64,000 nt of DNA from Saturnia japonica (taxonomy: Eukaryota > Arthropoda > Insecta > Lepidoptera > Saturniidae), in the NCBI GenBank assembly GCA_033032175.1, contig CM065304.1:12710001-12774000 (forward strand), read 5' to 3'. The notes beneath the pieces are model-generated. The model was not told where the DNA came from. It made no database searches and saw nothing but the letters and a program-made list of their open reading frames with translations. This document shows, in pieces, positions 33,797 to 45,955 of this stretch (the first letter of the stretch is position 1; each line of letters begins with the position of its first letter). Position numbers and translations under genes: made by a program.

Positions 33797-34754
33797 TATA
33801 CAGACTATTGGAACGAATTTCCTTATCACAGGATGGGAGAGAAACTATAAAAAGCGTCCGACCAGACCGAGACTAAAAAGAGAAACACACACACACATAT
33901 AATATTTTCTAAATTATAATCTTCGTGAAATAGGCCAAGCTGTGTTATGATCAGATGTGTACGCAGTATTATATGTACAGTATAGACGGTCGATAGTTCC
34001 GAGTCTCGCTGATTTATGAGTTTCTATTTAATATACTGATTAAATTTATAATTCATCTATAATTTTGATATAATAATAATTATAATAACCTATACCTACA
34101 TTCAATTTTACTGTAGATAACATTCCTATTACTTACTTTTAGCGGAAACTCAACGTCTTAATAAAACTGTATTGAAATTGTTTTGTAGTTACAGATAGAA
34201 AACAGGTTAGGATGCCGCGATATCTTGTATCAAAGGGCATGTTATCAAAATAGGTCATTTAAAACAAGAATTAATATGTTAACGACTCAATAATAATAAG
34301 GAAATAAAAAACTCAGAAGAAACGGAACAGCCAATGAAAACTGCGAGGAAAAGGGTCCGAACACCAATATCAACGAAACACTTTTGAAGTTTTTGTCAAA
34401 TGTCACGAATAGTGTACCATTCGCTCCAATCCTTCGTTGTCACGCATGAAGTGTGTGAGTGAGACAACAAAATACTTCAGCTTAGGTATCGACATAATAT
34501 GACTGGCTCTCACTTTCTTACAAGCCGTATCAGTACCAGTGCGAGCGAATGTATACCTCTCAAATGAAGTGCTATGGAATGTGTATTTGAGGTGATAGAA
34601 CATTATACTGATTTAGTGCAGGAGAGTTTTTGGCGGGATCTTGAAGTTAGAAAGAAAGAAAGAAAAGATTATTTAACCATCACACAACACATCAAAATCA
34701 AAAATTATAAAAACATAAAATCAACACAACAAAAAAATAAAATAATAATTATAA
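33797..34754. other. AT-rich DNA, no gene recognised
   Basis: The short frames at 34403-34603 and 34574-34795 lack family signatures. A CA microsatellite lies at 33885-33898. Confidence 0.4.
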
Positions 34755-35200
34755 TTAGTAACGTTCCGTGCAGGAATAAACAGGTCCCTCATTAACATTA
34801 AAAGTTAAAGTTAAAGTTCTTTTAAGCAAGCAAGGTCCATACACAACATCACAATAATTAAACATGGAAAGAATTAAAGATTCACAAAGAGTTAACCTGA
34901 CTACTATACTCAGGAAAAGGCGTATTTTATACAGTAATTTCAGACGATAAAAGCAGTTTCTTATGCTTTCTGCTACATGCTTCTCAAAACGTAAGTTACT
35001 ATCAACAATTAAACCGAGGCTTTTAGCTTCCGTAACTCGCTCAATAGTCTTGTCATCCACTAGAATGTCAAATGTCACACTACTAAGCCTGACAATATTT
35101 AGTTTACTACCAATTACCATATATTTCGATTTTTGAGGGTTGATAACTAATGTGTTAGATGTAGACCAATGAGATATGTTTGCCAAAACGTAGTTTATTT
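34755..35200 (-). pseudogene. CR1/Jockey-group LINE RT fragment
   Basis: A 143-codon minus-strand frame carries the segment after the RT active site: ISHWSTSNTLVINPQKSKYM, DDKTIERVTEAKSLGLIVDS and CESLILSMFNYCDVVYGP. It is truncated at both ends and belongs to a different family from 26812-28445. Confidence 0.75.
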
Positions 35201-35232
35201 TTTTACAACATCCGCTAAATGTTGTCGTTTTT

Positions 35233-35522
35233 ATTTCTAATTCATTTACTTAGGTTTTTAACCGTATATTATGTAATATTGGTGGCGTTTTGCGTGATAA
35301 AGTTTGGGTTTTGTGTATAAGTGAAGTGGATTACAAATATAAACTCAAAGCAATCATTCTTGGATCCCACAAAAAATCCCTAGAAAGTTCTATTAAGGAA
35401 GCCACAATATTGTTAGGAAACTGAAATGGTTATAAGACAGAACACTGTATTTACTTGATAATGGCAGTAATGGTCTTCATTAAAGAGGACTAGTTGCCAA
35501 GTTAGGAAGAAGAAGAAGAAAA
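35233..35522 (-). repeat. Dispersed repeat, partner at 7706-7993
   Basis: Inverse copy of the repeat at 7706-7993, ending in a GAAGAAGAAGAA tract at 35505-35520. Confidence 0.65.
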
Positions 35523-36193
35523 ATGCAGGAGCTTTTAATCTGGTCTCTATCAAAGCTAAAATAAATGCAGCTATGATAACTATAATGATAATGAAAAATA
35601 TATCTGGTTTTCATTTATCACTTGTGATTTAAATGTGATTAAAAATATTACCTGTGAATTATATTAAAATAGCAGTTACATAATAGCTATTATTTCATTA
35701 TTTACTGAACCTGAACTGTAGTACTATTAGTACAGTAGTACAATGTACTGTATACATACACGGACGAATATAAGAAATATTTTGATTCTCCTTCATAATT
35801 TCCAGGCTTAGGACTGTTATTCTAAAGACCCGTTTTTTTAGACCAAATTACACTTGCACTTGCAGAAAAATAGTACTAACAACTAAAAAAGTATTCAAAT
35901 CAAATTTTGAAACTAATTCTTTCATTTGAAACAAATACAACCTCACAAAAATTTCTAAATAATATAACAATTCTTACTCTCTCGTCATAACGTTCAGAAT
36001 AGCTTAAAAATCAGAGCCTATTAGGTCAATACCATGTATTTAGCTCTTTTTTGACTGATCCGCGTCTTCGGTCTCGTGAATCACATAGGTACTAAGTACT
36101 AAATACGTCGCGCCGGCCTGCCGCCAACGATGTACTATTAAGCTTACGGAATATTTCGTTCTAGTTCGGTGTCAGGAATTAATTCTTATTAGA
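35523..36193. other. No recognised feature
   Basis: AT-rich, with a short GC-richer patch at 36105-36130. No coding signal. Confidence 0.4.
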
Positions 36194-36201
36194 CTACACA
36201 A

Positions 36202-36637
36202 TAGTTCTGGGTCGTTTCTGTTTTTTCGTAAAACGAAACGAAACGCTTTTTTACACTCAATGAACTGTTCTTAGAACCGGTAATAAAAAAAAACGCTTTT
36301 TTCTTAAGTTTGAGAATAACCTGTACCTAATGAAAAAACGAACAGTTTTTATTCGTTCCTTCGTTTTCGTCTTTTACAACCAAATTTGCATGGTATATTA
36401 GCAATAAGATACATTGTAGCTTATTCGTTACTTCAAATTCAAAGTAGTTTCTTGAAATGGTTTACTGTTCATTCAATTATAGTCCTTATATATATTATAC
36501 TATACTATAAATCTTTTCTATCATAAAATAGTTTCGTTCGTTTTGAAACTTGTTTTGTTAAATAGAGAAAAAGTTCGTTCATTTTTCATAGAAGAACTGG
36601 TTATTAAAACCGTTTCTGAACAAAACGCTCAGTACTA
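36202..36637. mobile_element. hAT-type MITE, first of a tandem pair
   Basis: Starts TAGTTCTGGGTCGTTT and ends AAACGCTCAGTACTA. The 8 bases before it are CTACACAA and the 8 after it are CTGCACAA. It is about 90 percent like the following copy by eye. The body is rich in AAACGAAACG and TTCGTTC phrases and has no coding capacity. Confidence 0.75.
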
Positions 36638-36645
36638 CTGCACAA

Positions 36646-37101
36646 TAGTGCTGGGTCGTTTCTGTTTTTTCGTAAAACGAAACGAAACGCTTTTTTACAC
36701 TCAAGGAACCGTTCTTATAACCGGTTATAAAAAAAACCTTTTTCTTAAGTTCGATAACAAACTGAAACTACTTAAAAAACGAACATTTGACGTTTAACCA
36801 AAAACCAGTTTTTATTCATTCCTTCGTTTTGTTTTTCTTTTACAACCAAATTTGTATTGTATATTATTAGCAATAAGATTTATTGTAGCTTATTCGTTCC
36901 TTCAAATTTAAAGTAGTTTCTTGTAACGGTTTACTGATCATTCAATTAAAGTCCATAAAACAATAAATATAGATCTGTTCCATCATAAAATGGTCTCGTT
37001 CGTTTAGAAACTTGTTTTTGTTAAATAGAGAAACAGTTCGTCCGTTTTTCATAGGAGAACTGGTTATTAAAACCGTTTCTGAACGAAAACGCCCAGTACT
37101 A
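36646..37101. mobile_element. hAT-type MITE, second of a tandem pair
   Basis: Starts TAGTGCTGGGTCGTTT and ends AAACGCCCAGTACTA, followed by CAACACAA. The inverted termini TAGTNCTGGGYSGTTT and the three 8-bp spacers (CTACACAA, CTGCACAA, CAACACAA) fit two hAT MITEs in the same orientation sharing one target duplication between them. The 84-codon frame at 36543-36797 crosses the junction and is not a gene. Confidence 0.75.
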
Positions 37102-37109
37102 CAACACAA

Positions 37110-37649
37110 GCCTAGGGTAAAGCTAAAATAGTAAAAAGTAGGTACTAAAAAACAAAATTTATGAAAAGTTTTTCTATGTAGCTGTTCTTTGTTCTTTTCT
37201 TGACGTATTTTTTATTTTTTTTATATTTTACGTAGTATGTAAAGTTTAAGGTAACTTTGTACTACTTATTAGTGTAAATATTGTACATAATAAAAAGTTC
37301 GTTGTATCGAATAGATAAATGTATGTGTGTACATAACCGGGAAAACATTAATACTTTTTGGTGAAATTTTACATTTGGTACTGCTTGAAAGATGCAAGAA
37401 AACAATAGTTTTAGTAAAATCTTATTTACGTGGCGTCGCCTATCCGGTGAAGAAACAGAAACTTCTGTAACAAGGTGATGAGAACTTTGGTTCTGTTTAT
37501 TTTGATTAATATTTTTACAGCTGATAAAATTTGAGCCTAAATTAATAAATAATATATTAACAAATAATAATATTAACAAATATTTGTTTGATGGCAATGA
37601 TTTCTGTCATTTAATAAAATAAAATTTAAATCATTTTTTTTTGTCAAGA
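37110..37649. promoter_or_regulatory. Upstream region of the CaaX-box gene
   Basis: Immediately upstream of the ATG at 37650. TTTTTTTTTGTCAAG right before the start could be either a 5' leader or a splice acceptor after a non-coding first exon. No TATA box or initiator can be placed with confidence. The minus-strand frame at 37262-37597 has a signal-peptide-like start but no ATG, so it is not called. Confidence 0.3.
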
Positions 37650-39902
37650 ATGTCTGGAGATTCTCAACCATATAAGAAAAAAGAAGAGGAAGGTGATATT
37701 CTCATGCCAGATAAGAATAAGGGATCAGCTACAATAAATGTAAGCACAACAGTGGCTGTAGCAGATGCATCTCTAGATACCACAGGATTGGATAAACTAG
37801 ATGAAAAACAGGTTTACATGAGACATGACATGGAAGATACTAAAGTATGTTTTACACATTTAATATTATTTTAAATAGGCTAGACTAGCATTATGCCTGT
37901 TGATAAATGATTGTAACTGACGATAAATATCTATACTAAGCCCAGTAAGGGAACAAACTTGAGAGTACTGCATCAAGTGTGAGCATGCTACTATTGGTAG
38001 TTTGGTGCTGTTGTTAAGGCTGACAAGACCAACAGCATATTGATAATTATGATCAATAACCATTTGTCTCAGTTTCTTGCATTTTTAATTTTAAAAAATT
38101 ATTATAATTGCTATTTGTTATAGAAATTCTCTTCTCTCCTGTATAGTTTTCGATTCTTAAATGTTCATGTTACAATTATACTCTCATTAAATGGCAATGA
38201 ATTGCTTTTGGCTGGTGACAGTATCGTTGTAAAACTCAAATCCTAATAGGAAACAACAAATTTAGACAGCCTTATTAGAAATAAAAGACTTTATGTCAGC
38301 CTGTGCTACTTGTATACCTACCTACCATGAAAATATACATACCTACCTACATATATACATAAATCACGCCTATTTCCCAATGGGGTAGGCAGAGACCACA
38401 TCCTTCCACCTGCTACGATCCTGGCATACATCTTTTGCTTCTTCGACATTCATAAATTTGCACATTCAACATTTCAACATGTTTGTCGGTTTAGAGTACT
38501 CTTGACCTGACCTTTTTTCAGAATGTCCCCGTTTTCATTGATGAACATTTGTCTAGGCCTTCCTCTTCCATTGTTTCCTTATACACTCATATTATAAATT
38601 TGTTTAGTCATTCATCCTCTCAACATGTCCAAACCATCTAAGCATCCCTTTCTCAATCTGTGTGACTATATATTCTTTCACACCATAAAGTTCTCTTATC
38701 ACACTATTTCTTATCTTTTCACTCAATTTCACTCCTAACATACCACTTAACACTCTCATTTCTACTGAATTTATTTTACTTTCATGGTTTTTCTGCCACA
38801 CCCTGATTTAGCTTATGTTCATAAGTGTTGGAACCAACACTCCTCTATGCAAAGCCAAGTGAGCTATCATAGAAATTCTCTGGCTGCTCATAAAGGAGTG
38901 CAATGCCCCAATCACAATAATACAGCGTAGCCACGCAATGGGCATATTATATCGCCTAGTATCCTACTTAATACATATTTTACACATGGGTGTTTTTTTA
39001 TCTGTAATATTGCATTGTTTTAGTTTAGATTTCTGTGCTAACACACTAGATTTGACTTTACCTTACCTTTAAACCCTATTATTATAACTGCTGGCCATTT
39101 GTGGATGTAAACAAAAGATAAGGAAGCTCTATGATCCTAAGAATGAATGTGTAAATGTTTATTGACTTGGTTTTAGCATATAGACTGGGTTGCAATACCT
39201 CCAATGGATTTCTAGGAACTAGTTACAAATGGTTCATTAAATCTAGTCCCTATACCCAGAATTAATGTTAAGTCCGAAATGGCTATAGCCAACTTATTTT
39301 CCACTAAAAGTATATTTTAAATTCAAGTCTTATTAAAAAAGTAGCTTGTGCTGTGGTGATAAGATTGGCCAGACAGTGAAGTTATATTCTGGACTGATGC
39401 TCAGGGTGCGCCAGACATACTTGGGCATTGTCACTCACTAAGGCTTTTATCGTGCACTCCCAATATTTACTTCAGAGATGATTTTAATTGTACATAGTAC
39501 AGTGTATAAAAAGCTTTTTCTTTTAATTTCTGACTATTACTTTATTTGTAATACTTATGAAATAAATATACATCTTAAGTATAAATGTTTGTTTAATTAA
39601 TTCTCTTACAAAGTGTTTACTAGATTATAATATTAAAATAAACATTTTAGGAAGCTGCAGGTGATACAAATGAAAAGGAATCTAAGACTGACAAAGAAAG
39701 TATTGAACAGGATGAGATCATAAATAACTCTTCCAAGATAAAAACAGAAAATGAAAACGATAGTGGTGATCAAGTTGATAGTGTTTATCTAAGGCCACAA
39801 CCTCCTGGCAAAACCCAGTCAACAGCTTCAGTAAAAGAAGAAGATTGTGGTATTAATTGCCTTTATTATACTTTACAGTGTTGTGATTGTGTTATAATGT
39901 AA
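37650..39902 (+). CDS. Two-exon gene, small acidic protein with CaaX box CVIM
   Basis: Exon 1 runs from ATG at 37650 to 37844 (65 codons, donor AAA then GTATGT). Exon 2 runs from 39651 (acceptor AACATTTTAG) to the stop at 39900-39902 (83 codons). Phase is 0 at the junction and the joined protein has 148 residues. The N-terminal part is charged and low in complexity (SQPYKKKEEEGD, LDTTGLDKLDEKQVYMRHDM). Exon 2 is very rich in Glu, Asp, Lys, Asn and Ser. The end is EEDCGINCLYYTLQCCDCVIM-like: five Cys in the last 19 residues, closing with CVIM. CVIM is the CaaX box of K-Ras4B and is normally farnesylated; the Cys just before it are possible palmitoylation sites. Membrane anchoring is therefore a strong inference, but biological role and family are unknown to me. 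The 1806-bp intron contains an RTE relic. Confidence 0.75.
38330..38820 (-). pseudogene. RTE-like LINE C-terminal relic in the intron
   Basis: The minus strand reads MWQKNHESKINSVEMRVLSG, LGVKLSEKIRNSVIREL and MLRWFGHVERMND at 38604-38801, then, with frame changes, GRGRPRQMF, a CKDRSRW-like block and AYPTGK-like end near 38370. This is the tail of an RTE-type polymerase ORF. It lies antisense within the CaaX gene's intron. Confidence 0.7.
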
Positions 39903-41017
39903 CTGCCAGTTTTTTAGTATTTAATGATAAATTGTTTATTTAAAACAATTTAAGCTAAATATCATATTGAGAATTTGGTAAACAAAATTTTACCATGACC
40001 ATGATTATTTTTCTATATAGTTGTCACAGTTCGTTTTGATTTCGTTTTTTTCTATTTTATAAGTTTATTTGAGTTTTCCAAGGTCTCTAAATGGGCATCT
40101 AATCTTTGTAATAGATTATTGATAAGTGTTATATCATACAATATCTAGATTATTTTATCAGATGGTAATTTACTTTATAGGTTATTTTAGCACTAGAACT
40201 AGTTTATTGTTCTGGAATAGGACTATCATTATAACTTGTGTGCCAAACTCTATTAGAATTATTTTTGTTGTTATTCCATTTAGGTGTCTTAAGTATTATT
40301 TGAGAATCTCAACTCTCTAAAACTAGTAAAAAGATTCACCATACAAATTGCATGCTCATGCATTATGTATAACTTAATATTAGAACTGTTGTGATAACAT
40401 GAACCATCCATGGGGATAATAATTGTATTGTTCAATCTATTGGAGAATGTATTTATAACCCTCGGATGCTCTTGTGCATTATAAGACTGGATGTGAAATA
40501 CATATTATGTTGTTTGATTAATTATGGTACTTTTGAGGACATCCATGAAAAGTAAATAATTTTCTTAAAGTGGAAAATTAAAATACCTATTATTGTGGCA
40601 GAAATATTTTTTTCTACTAAATACCAATAAAGCAGGAATTCACTAAAAAGCTACTTGCCCAGATCATAAATCAAAGATCAGTTTTTTTATTTGCAGATGT
40701 CACTAGTATAGTCTTCTTTTGCACTTATTTATTGTTTTTTAGATAAAACTATGCATCACGGCCTTGTCTTATCTATAAATTGATGTTGACATTTTAACGC
40801 AGTTTCTAATTTTTTTGTAATTTTTCTCTAAATTGTCTTCTAATTTTTATTTTCAATTTTACTATAAAGGTTAGTTTATTATAACGTAGTATAATCTCAG
40901 TTATCTCAAAAATAAATGAAATGAACAATATGAATCCACGAAAAAACATTCTAGAGAAAATGACTTTCATATATATTTTTTTACAAACTACTCTTTATAT
41001 ATACAGTTGTAACATTA
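39903..41017 (+). other. 3' untranslated region and downstream DNA of the CaaX gene
   Basis: Candidate AATAAA signals lie at 40626-40631 and 40911-40916, about 720 and 1010 bp after the stop. Which one is used cannot be decided from sequence. No other coding signal is seen. Confidence 0.4.
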
Positions 41018-41364
41018 GCCTTGATTAAACGTACCGAGTTTCTATTCTGCCGAGTAAATGAACCAGACAGCAGACAGTCACTTAGACACAATTCCACTTA
41101 CTAGGCAGATTGTACACTCTCATACTGTCTCGTTAGCCCACTCTGTATCTGTAAACACAGACTCGCTGTGTGTACTCAGTACTCGATTCACTATTCGGTA
41201 TCCAATGTCCCGCTAGTAGGTATTTGACTAGTCCCTGTAATACATCGAAAACTACTGACTCAGTGCAAAGATAGAAAATACGTATAAATACTTTCTCGCC
41301 GGTATCACTCTCGGCCTAGTGAAATTTTGCTGTCTCTATTGTGCTCGGTACGTGTAATCAAGGC
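41018..41364. mobile_element. TIR element (MITE-like), 347 bp
   Basis: The ends GCCTTGATTAAACGTACCGA (41018) and, inward from 41364, GCCTTGATTACACGTACCGA differ at one base and extend one base further to 21 bp. The interior is rich in ACTC and GACAG phrases. No target duplication is evident, so the superfamily is open. Confidence 0.6.
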
Positions 41365-41574
41365 AAACGGCCATAGATTAATATGAATATACGGAAATAG
41401 ATGGGTATGTCAAAAAAATACTTTTATTTTGAGTGCCTCCATCTCGTGGATATACTTGAAATAAGTGTACATATACGAACGTAGATTAGTTAAATATTTA
41501 TAGGATATGTACTCTAATTAAAACAATTTTATTTCATGAGAATAGTAATATATTTATTGTATTAAATAAACATA

Positions 41575-42130
41575 AGACGGGTTTTTTATAGAGGTTTTCT
41601 CCTCTGTCTCTGCCATAATGTTTGACATATGGCGGGGGTAAGGGGCGAATGAACGCACCCCCACCCCGCTAGCCCGGCCATGATTTTTTACCGAGGTTTT
41701 CTCCTCTGCCGTCCTGTAACGGCAGGAGAAGGAGGCGAATGAACGCACCCCCTCCCCCACCAGTCCGTCGTTGGTTTTTTATAGAGGTTTCCTCCTCTGC
41801 CGTCATTAAGCTCCCGTCCGTCCTTGTCAAGTCCGTCTTTGATTTTTTAACGAGGTGCTCATCCTCAACCATCCGGTTATTTTTTTAAGTGGTTTCCTTC
41901 CACTGTCCGTCCTTGATTTTTTATACTGGTGGTTTTCTCCACCTCCGTCCAGTAATTTTTTAAGGTGGTTGTCTTCCACCGTCCGTCCGTGATTTTTTAA
42001 AGGGTGGTTTACTCCACCACAGTCCGTTCAAGGTTTTTTAAGGTGGTTTACTCCACCGCCGTCAGCGATTTTTTAAAGAGGTTGTATCCTCTCAATTTTT
42101 TAAGGAGGTTTTATTCCTCCTCCGCCGTCA
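41575..42130. repeat. Array of about eleven hairpin units
   Basis: Each unit has a T6-7 run, then A, then a short hairpin with arms like GGTGG / CCACC or GAGG / CCTC around a T-rich loop, then a CCGTCCGTC-type spacer. T-runs start near 41582, 41686, 41773, 41842, 41881, 41914, 41955, 41991, 42033, 42067 and 42093. From 41880 to 42095 the spacing is regular at about 26-42 bp. On the minus strand parts read as repeated ENTSxKN-like peptides (41554-41872), so it could be duplicated 5' ORF1 or leader of a LINE. Confidence 0.6.
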
Positions 42131-42330
42131 ACGACGAGTCCGTCCGTAGTGGACGAGCCGAAGCAGGTCCACTCTTGCCCCATCCCCTGTCTCCTCTGAT
42201 GAGCAGAGGGGTACAGGGGAGGAACGCCGTCGGTCTGGTATTAGCCGTCGGCCGTGAAGCGGCCGCCGTTGCCCGGGGCACACCACGAGGAGGTTCCAGA
42301 CATAGTGCCCCGACTCAAATCTAACCTAAC
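42131..42330 (-). other. GC-rich block ending in telomere-like CCTAA repeats
   Basis: GC-rich sequence with a stem GTCTCCTCTGATGAGCAGAG follows the hairpin array and ends CTAACCTAACCTAAC at 42317-42332. On the minus strand this is TTAGG repeats leading into the block, which is how many lepidopteran R1-type LINE leaders or subtelomeric LINEs begin. It is probably the 5' end of a truncated LINE, by inference. Confidence 0.4.
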
Positions 42331-42332
42331 CT

Positions 42333-44049
42333 AACACTAATAACAGTTCTTAAGTTCGGACGAAAGACAACTCAATTCGACGCCAATAACACAAACACTT
42401 TCTGTAAAGTTTTTAAAACCTCGAACTACTGCTCAAATCACTGATAATAATCTACACGAAAAAATGCTTATGCGTATCCAAACAGGTACGTAGACATTTT
42501 TTTAAATGTTGCCAAAGGAAGAAATTGGTTAATCACTAACCAAAGCTACAAATTCCCCAAATTTTGAGATTTATATATAAAACCCTCCAAAATAGTATGG
42601 TCATTTACAATATTATTTGTTACTACGTACTTTACTATGCTAAAAACCTTGTTTCCTTTGTTATATTTTATAACCTCATAATTTATCTCCATATATATTT
42701 AAAGATTGTCTCTAAACTCTTTTAAAATAATCTTATAATATGGAGGAAATGTCCTGATCTGGTAAAAGTGATAAAAATATTATTTTAAGTCTAACACAGA
42801 ACTTTATAATTGTTATCTTTTAACTTTTTTCTATTTATGTAGTAGTAATGTGAAGAAATAAAGTTCTATTATTAAAGTAGTAACTAATAGGTTCGTGGTT
42901 CGTACTGATAATATTATGAACCCTTTTTACTACAAATCTGTCGTAGATACATCAATTATGTTCGAAAGATGTCGCTAAATAATAATAAAAAACGTTGTTC
43001 GAAGATACCACAGCATGCAAAAGGCGTTCCCACAGTGCGCGCTTTTACATAAGAGAAAGATCACATAAATGGGTTAAAAGAACGATCTGATTTATCGATA
43101 CTTCGTTATTGTCCTAAGAAACACAAATCAGTGTGCAGTATTAAATAAATTTAATAATGTTCCATGACATTCCGATACCTAACAATGTGATATTATATTT
43201 TTATATTATAGTGATGTTTTACAAGTTAAATACTTTCATTTAGATTTAACTATATGAAAATGTTCGAAATATATAAATAGAACATCTGTAAGTCGAACTC
43301 GAAGGGAGACTCCAAAAAATTCGAGTTTAAAGTTTTCGGCTTATGGAGGATTTCGACTTAAGCGGATTTTGGATTAAAGGTTAAAGCGGTTTAAAGAGGT
43401 TGAGATTTATTCATACATTTTGAGTTAGAGAGATAAAATAAATGAATATTAAAGTTGCAGAGGTGACAAACATATTGTTTGTTGTACTTGTAAATTGTAT
43501 GTTGTGTAAAAATATTAATAAATAAATAAAGATATTGTGTGTTAACTTGTAAACGCTTTGGCAGCTAGTTTACGAATTCCCCGTTTATTGAGCGACGCGG
43601 TATATTTATGCAATTTAATTTTTCGAGTTATGGAGGGAAAATCTGTACCAAAATGGCTTGGAGGGACTCACTGATTATTTCGACTAGTAGAGGGTTGAGA
43701 TTTCATTATGTAGTTTAATATCAAATATCTATCTGTACTATATCTCTTATTAATTTTCCTGAATTATTCATCCACAAAGACTATTTCTATATAATATATT
43801 GGATATTTCCTGATTTTTTTATGTCACTTATACTATGATTTTTACATTTATGTTTGGGATTAATATATTTACTTTATGGATCTTCATTTCTTTTTCAAAA
43901 TATCAATATTGTGATAGCTCTTATACACGGGGGCTCTGTACTAGATTGTATCTACTGTATATAGATAATATGGTAGTTATAAATGTTATAATATAATATA
44001 TTGTAATGAAATAAAAAATTATCAGAATGTATTTTTTTTTATTTAATTA
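42333..44049. other. AT-rich DNA with an old repeat
   Basis: Around 43290-43400 and 43620-43700, phrases AATTCGAGTTTAAAG and TTTTCGAGTTATGGAGGG recur, suggesting a decayed DNA element. No gene recognised. Confidence 0.35.
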
Positions 44050-44179
44050 CTAGCTGACCCGTCGAACTTCGTACCGTCTAACAGTCGATGAATGTCGTTT
44101 TACAGAATAGCTGAACGTAATTTTTGATTTTATGAAAGTATGCAATGAATACAAAATAAATAGATAGTTCAGTACTCAG

Positions 44180-45955
44180 TTATTACCATTTGTTATTTTT
44201 GTGGTTAGCAATGATTTTCGGGAATACTTTGCTGATAAGCTCGTCTTTCGATGAGACGAAATTGCAAAAATTCGGAGGAAATGAGATCAATCCGCTCGAT
44301 TCGTCGATAGAACTACGGCCTTTACCGATAGTCAGCAATTGCTTGCAGAAATCTTCAGCAGATGGGTCATTCAACAATGCAACTCTCATGTTTGCTGCCT
44401 GTTGAAATTACTTCACATAGCACCACTGATTTGATGATTTGAGGCAAGCATTTATTTCATAGGCAGTCTATCTTGGAATGACTGGCAGAGTTTGGCGGAA
44501 ATCTCCAGATAGTAAAATCATTGAGCCAACAGAAAATCTCGAGTCATTGCGCATATCTTTTAAGGTTCGATCAAGAGCTTCCAATGCGCGCTTGCGCGCC
44601 ATTGTGCATTTATCCCAGATGATGATTTTTAAGGCTACTATAACCTTTGCCATTGCAGAGTGTTTTGCAATGTCGGTTGTTCAGTAGTTTGAAAATTTAA
44701 TAGCAATTATAATGCTGAATGAGCTGTACGTCATCCTTCTGACAATGTGGCAGCTATTTCAGAAAAAGAAACTGCTACCGCAATTTCTGAGCTCACAGGA
44801 ACAGTGGCCAAAATCAATGACATGAGGAATGTCTTTCCAGTTCCACCAGGGGCATCCAGCAAAAATAAGCCACCATTTCCATCATCAATTGCATTAATTA
44901 ATGTATCATAGACTTCCTTCTGTTTTGGGTTCAACAGGGGTACATTCGTTTGAACTGATTGGTCTAATTCATATCGATCATATTCACGTTTACGTTCCAA
45001 TTCTCTATTAAATGCGTCATTCACTCCGTGATCTGCCGCTGGCATTCCTAACCTGACTAGCAAACTGCCGCACATGAGGTAACACATGTCTTCGATCAAG
45101 AGAAAAGCCTGGTTATGCATCTCCTCATTCGCCTCAAGATTAGGATTTCTTGAACTGACACGAATTCGATGTAAAATGTCTTCTGACATGTTATCTTGGT
45201 ATTTGTTCTACAGGTCACGTGGATTAGATTGGAAGCCTGAGAACTGAGGATACCAAATAATGTGCGTATCTGACTTGAAGATGCAGAAATAATTGCTTCA
45301 GCGATTGTCGTGTCCTAACGAGTATCGTTTTCAAGCAAATTGAGCTTTTGACATGCTGCACGAAATATTGGGCACACTATACCATTAACAGTTCGTAGTG
45401 ATTGAAATGATGTTGGCCCACGAACATTTACCTGCAACAACAGCAGATATAAATTTTCATCATTCTTTGCATGAACTGTGTAAATACGACCAAGAGCATC
45501 AGTAGAACGCATATCCGGATGATCAGGAACCGCATCGCCTTGCCTCCGATGTAGAAATTTTTTCGATGAAGCGTTCCAAGTGTAATAAGTTAATATCGTT
45601 GCATCTCCGAGTAAAGCAACGCCCGTGCGAACGCATCGCTTTGGCAAGTCGTAAAGAACTGGTTAATGTTGTCGCCAGAGGTGATTCAGCACGTTGAGTA
45701 ACATTCGACGCTGTGAAATATAGGTACTCTTTGACCGTTCTCCAGATGCACCGCCAAATGTACAGCAGTGGGATGACGTTCGTGAATAGGGAATGAGAAT
45801 ATACGCCAAATTGCCTCATTGCAGTTCACATATCTACCAACTTGGTAGCGCGTAATTTCATCGTCGGTATTGGATGTTTAGATGCCGAAAACGGCCATAT
45901 CGCTACCTTTCGTGACATCTAAGACACGCGGCAGCATGTCAAACAAAGTTCAAGC
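44180..45955 (-). pseudogene. Helitron helicase (Pif1-like) part
   Basis: Consecutive minus-strand frames follow the Helitron protein: DMLPRVLDVTKGSDMAVFG (about 45950), a GRYVNCNEAIWRIF region, ATTLTSSLRLAKAM, HPDMRSTDALGRIYTVHAKN, NVRGPTSFQSLRTVNGIV (45315-45647), MSEDILHRIRVSSRNPNLEA, then Walker A in LLDAPGGTGKTFLM (44731-45189). Further on, the Walker B region reads IIIWDKCTMARKRALEALDR with Lys where Glu is expected, then LLSGDFRQTLPVIPR (44468-44653). ATP-driven 5'-3' helicase that would unwind DNA for rolling-circle transposition. At least four frameshifts, and the last domains are missing. Confidence 0.85.

Noticed and set aside
37262..37597. Divergent secreted-protein gene on the minus strand opposite the CaaX gene
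   Set aside because: The frame begins with a hydrophobic segment like a signal peptide, but there is no ATG in frame (it opens at TTG after a stop) and the composition follows the T-rich DNA.
41575..42130. CRISPR-like array
   Set aside because: Regular units with hairpins were seen, but units vary in sequence and spacing, spacers are not unique, there are no cas genes and the genome is animal.
42317..42332. Chromosome end
   Set aside because: Only about three CCTAA units are present and host and repeat sequence continues on both sides.
43290..43720. Tigger/pogo-type element
   Set aside because: Some phrases such as CGAGTTATGGAGGG look familiar, but ends and transposase are missing, so the class stays open.
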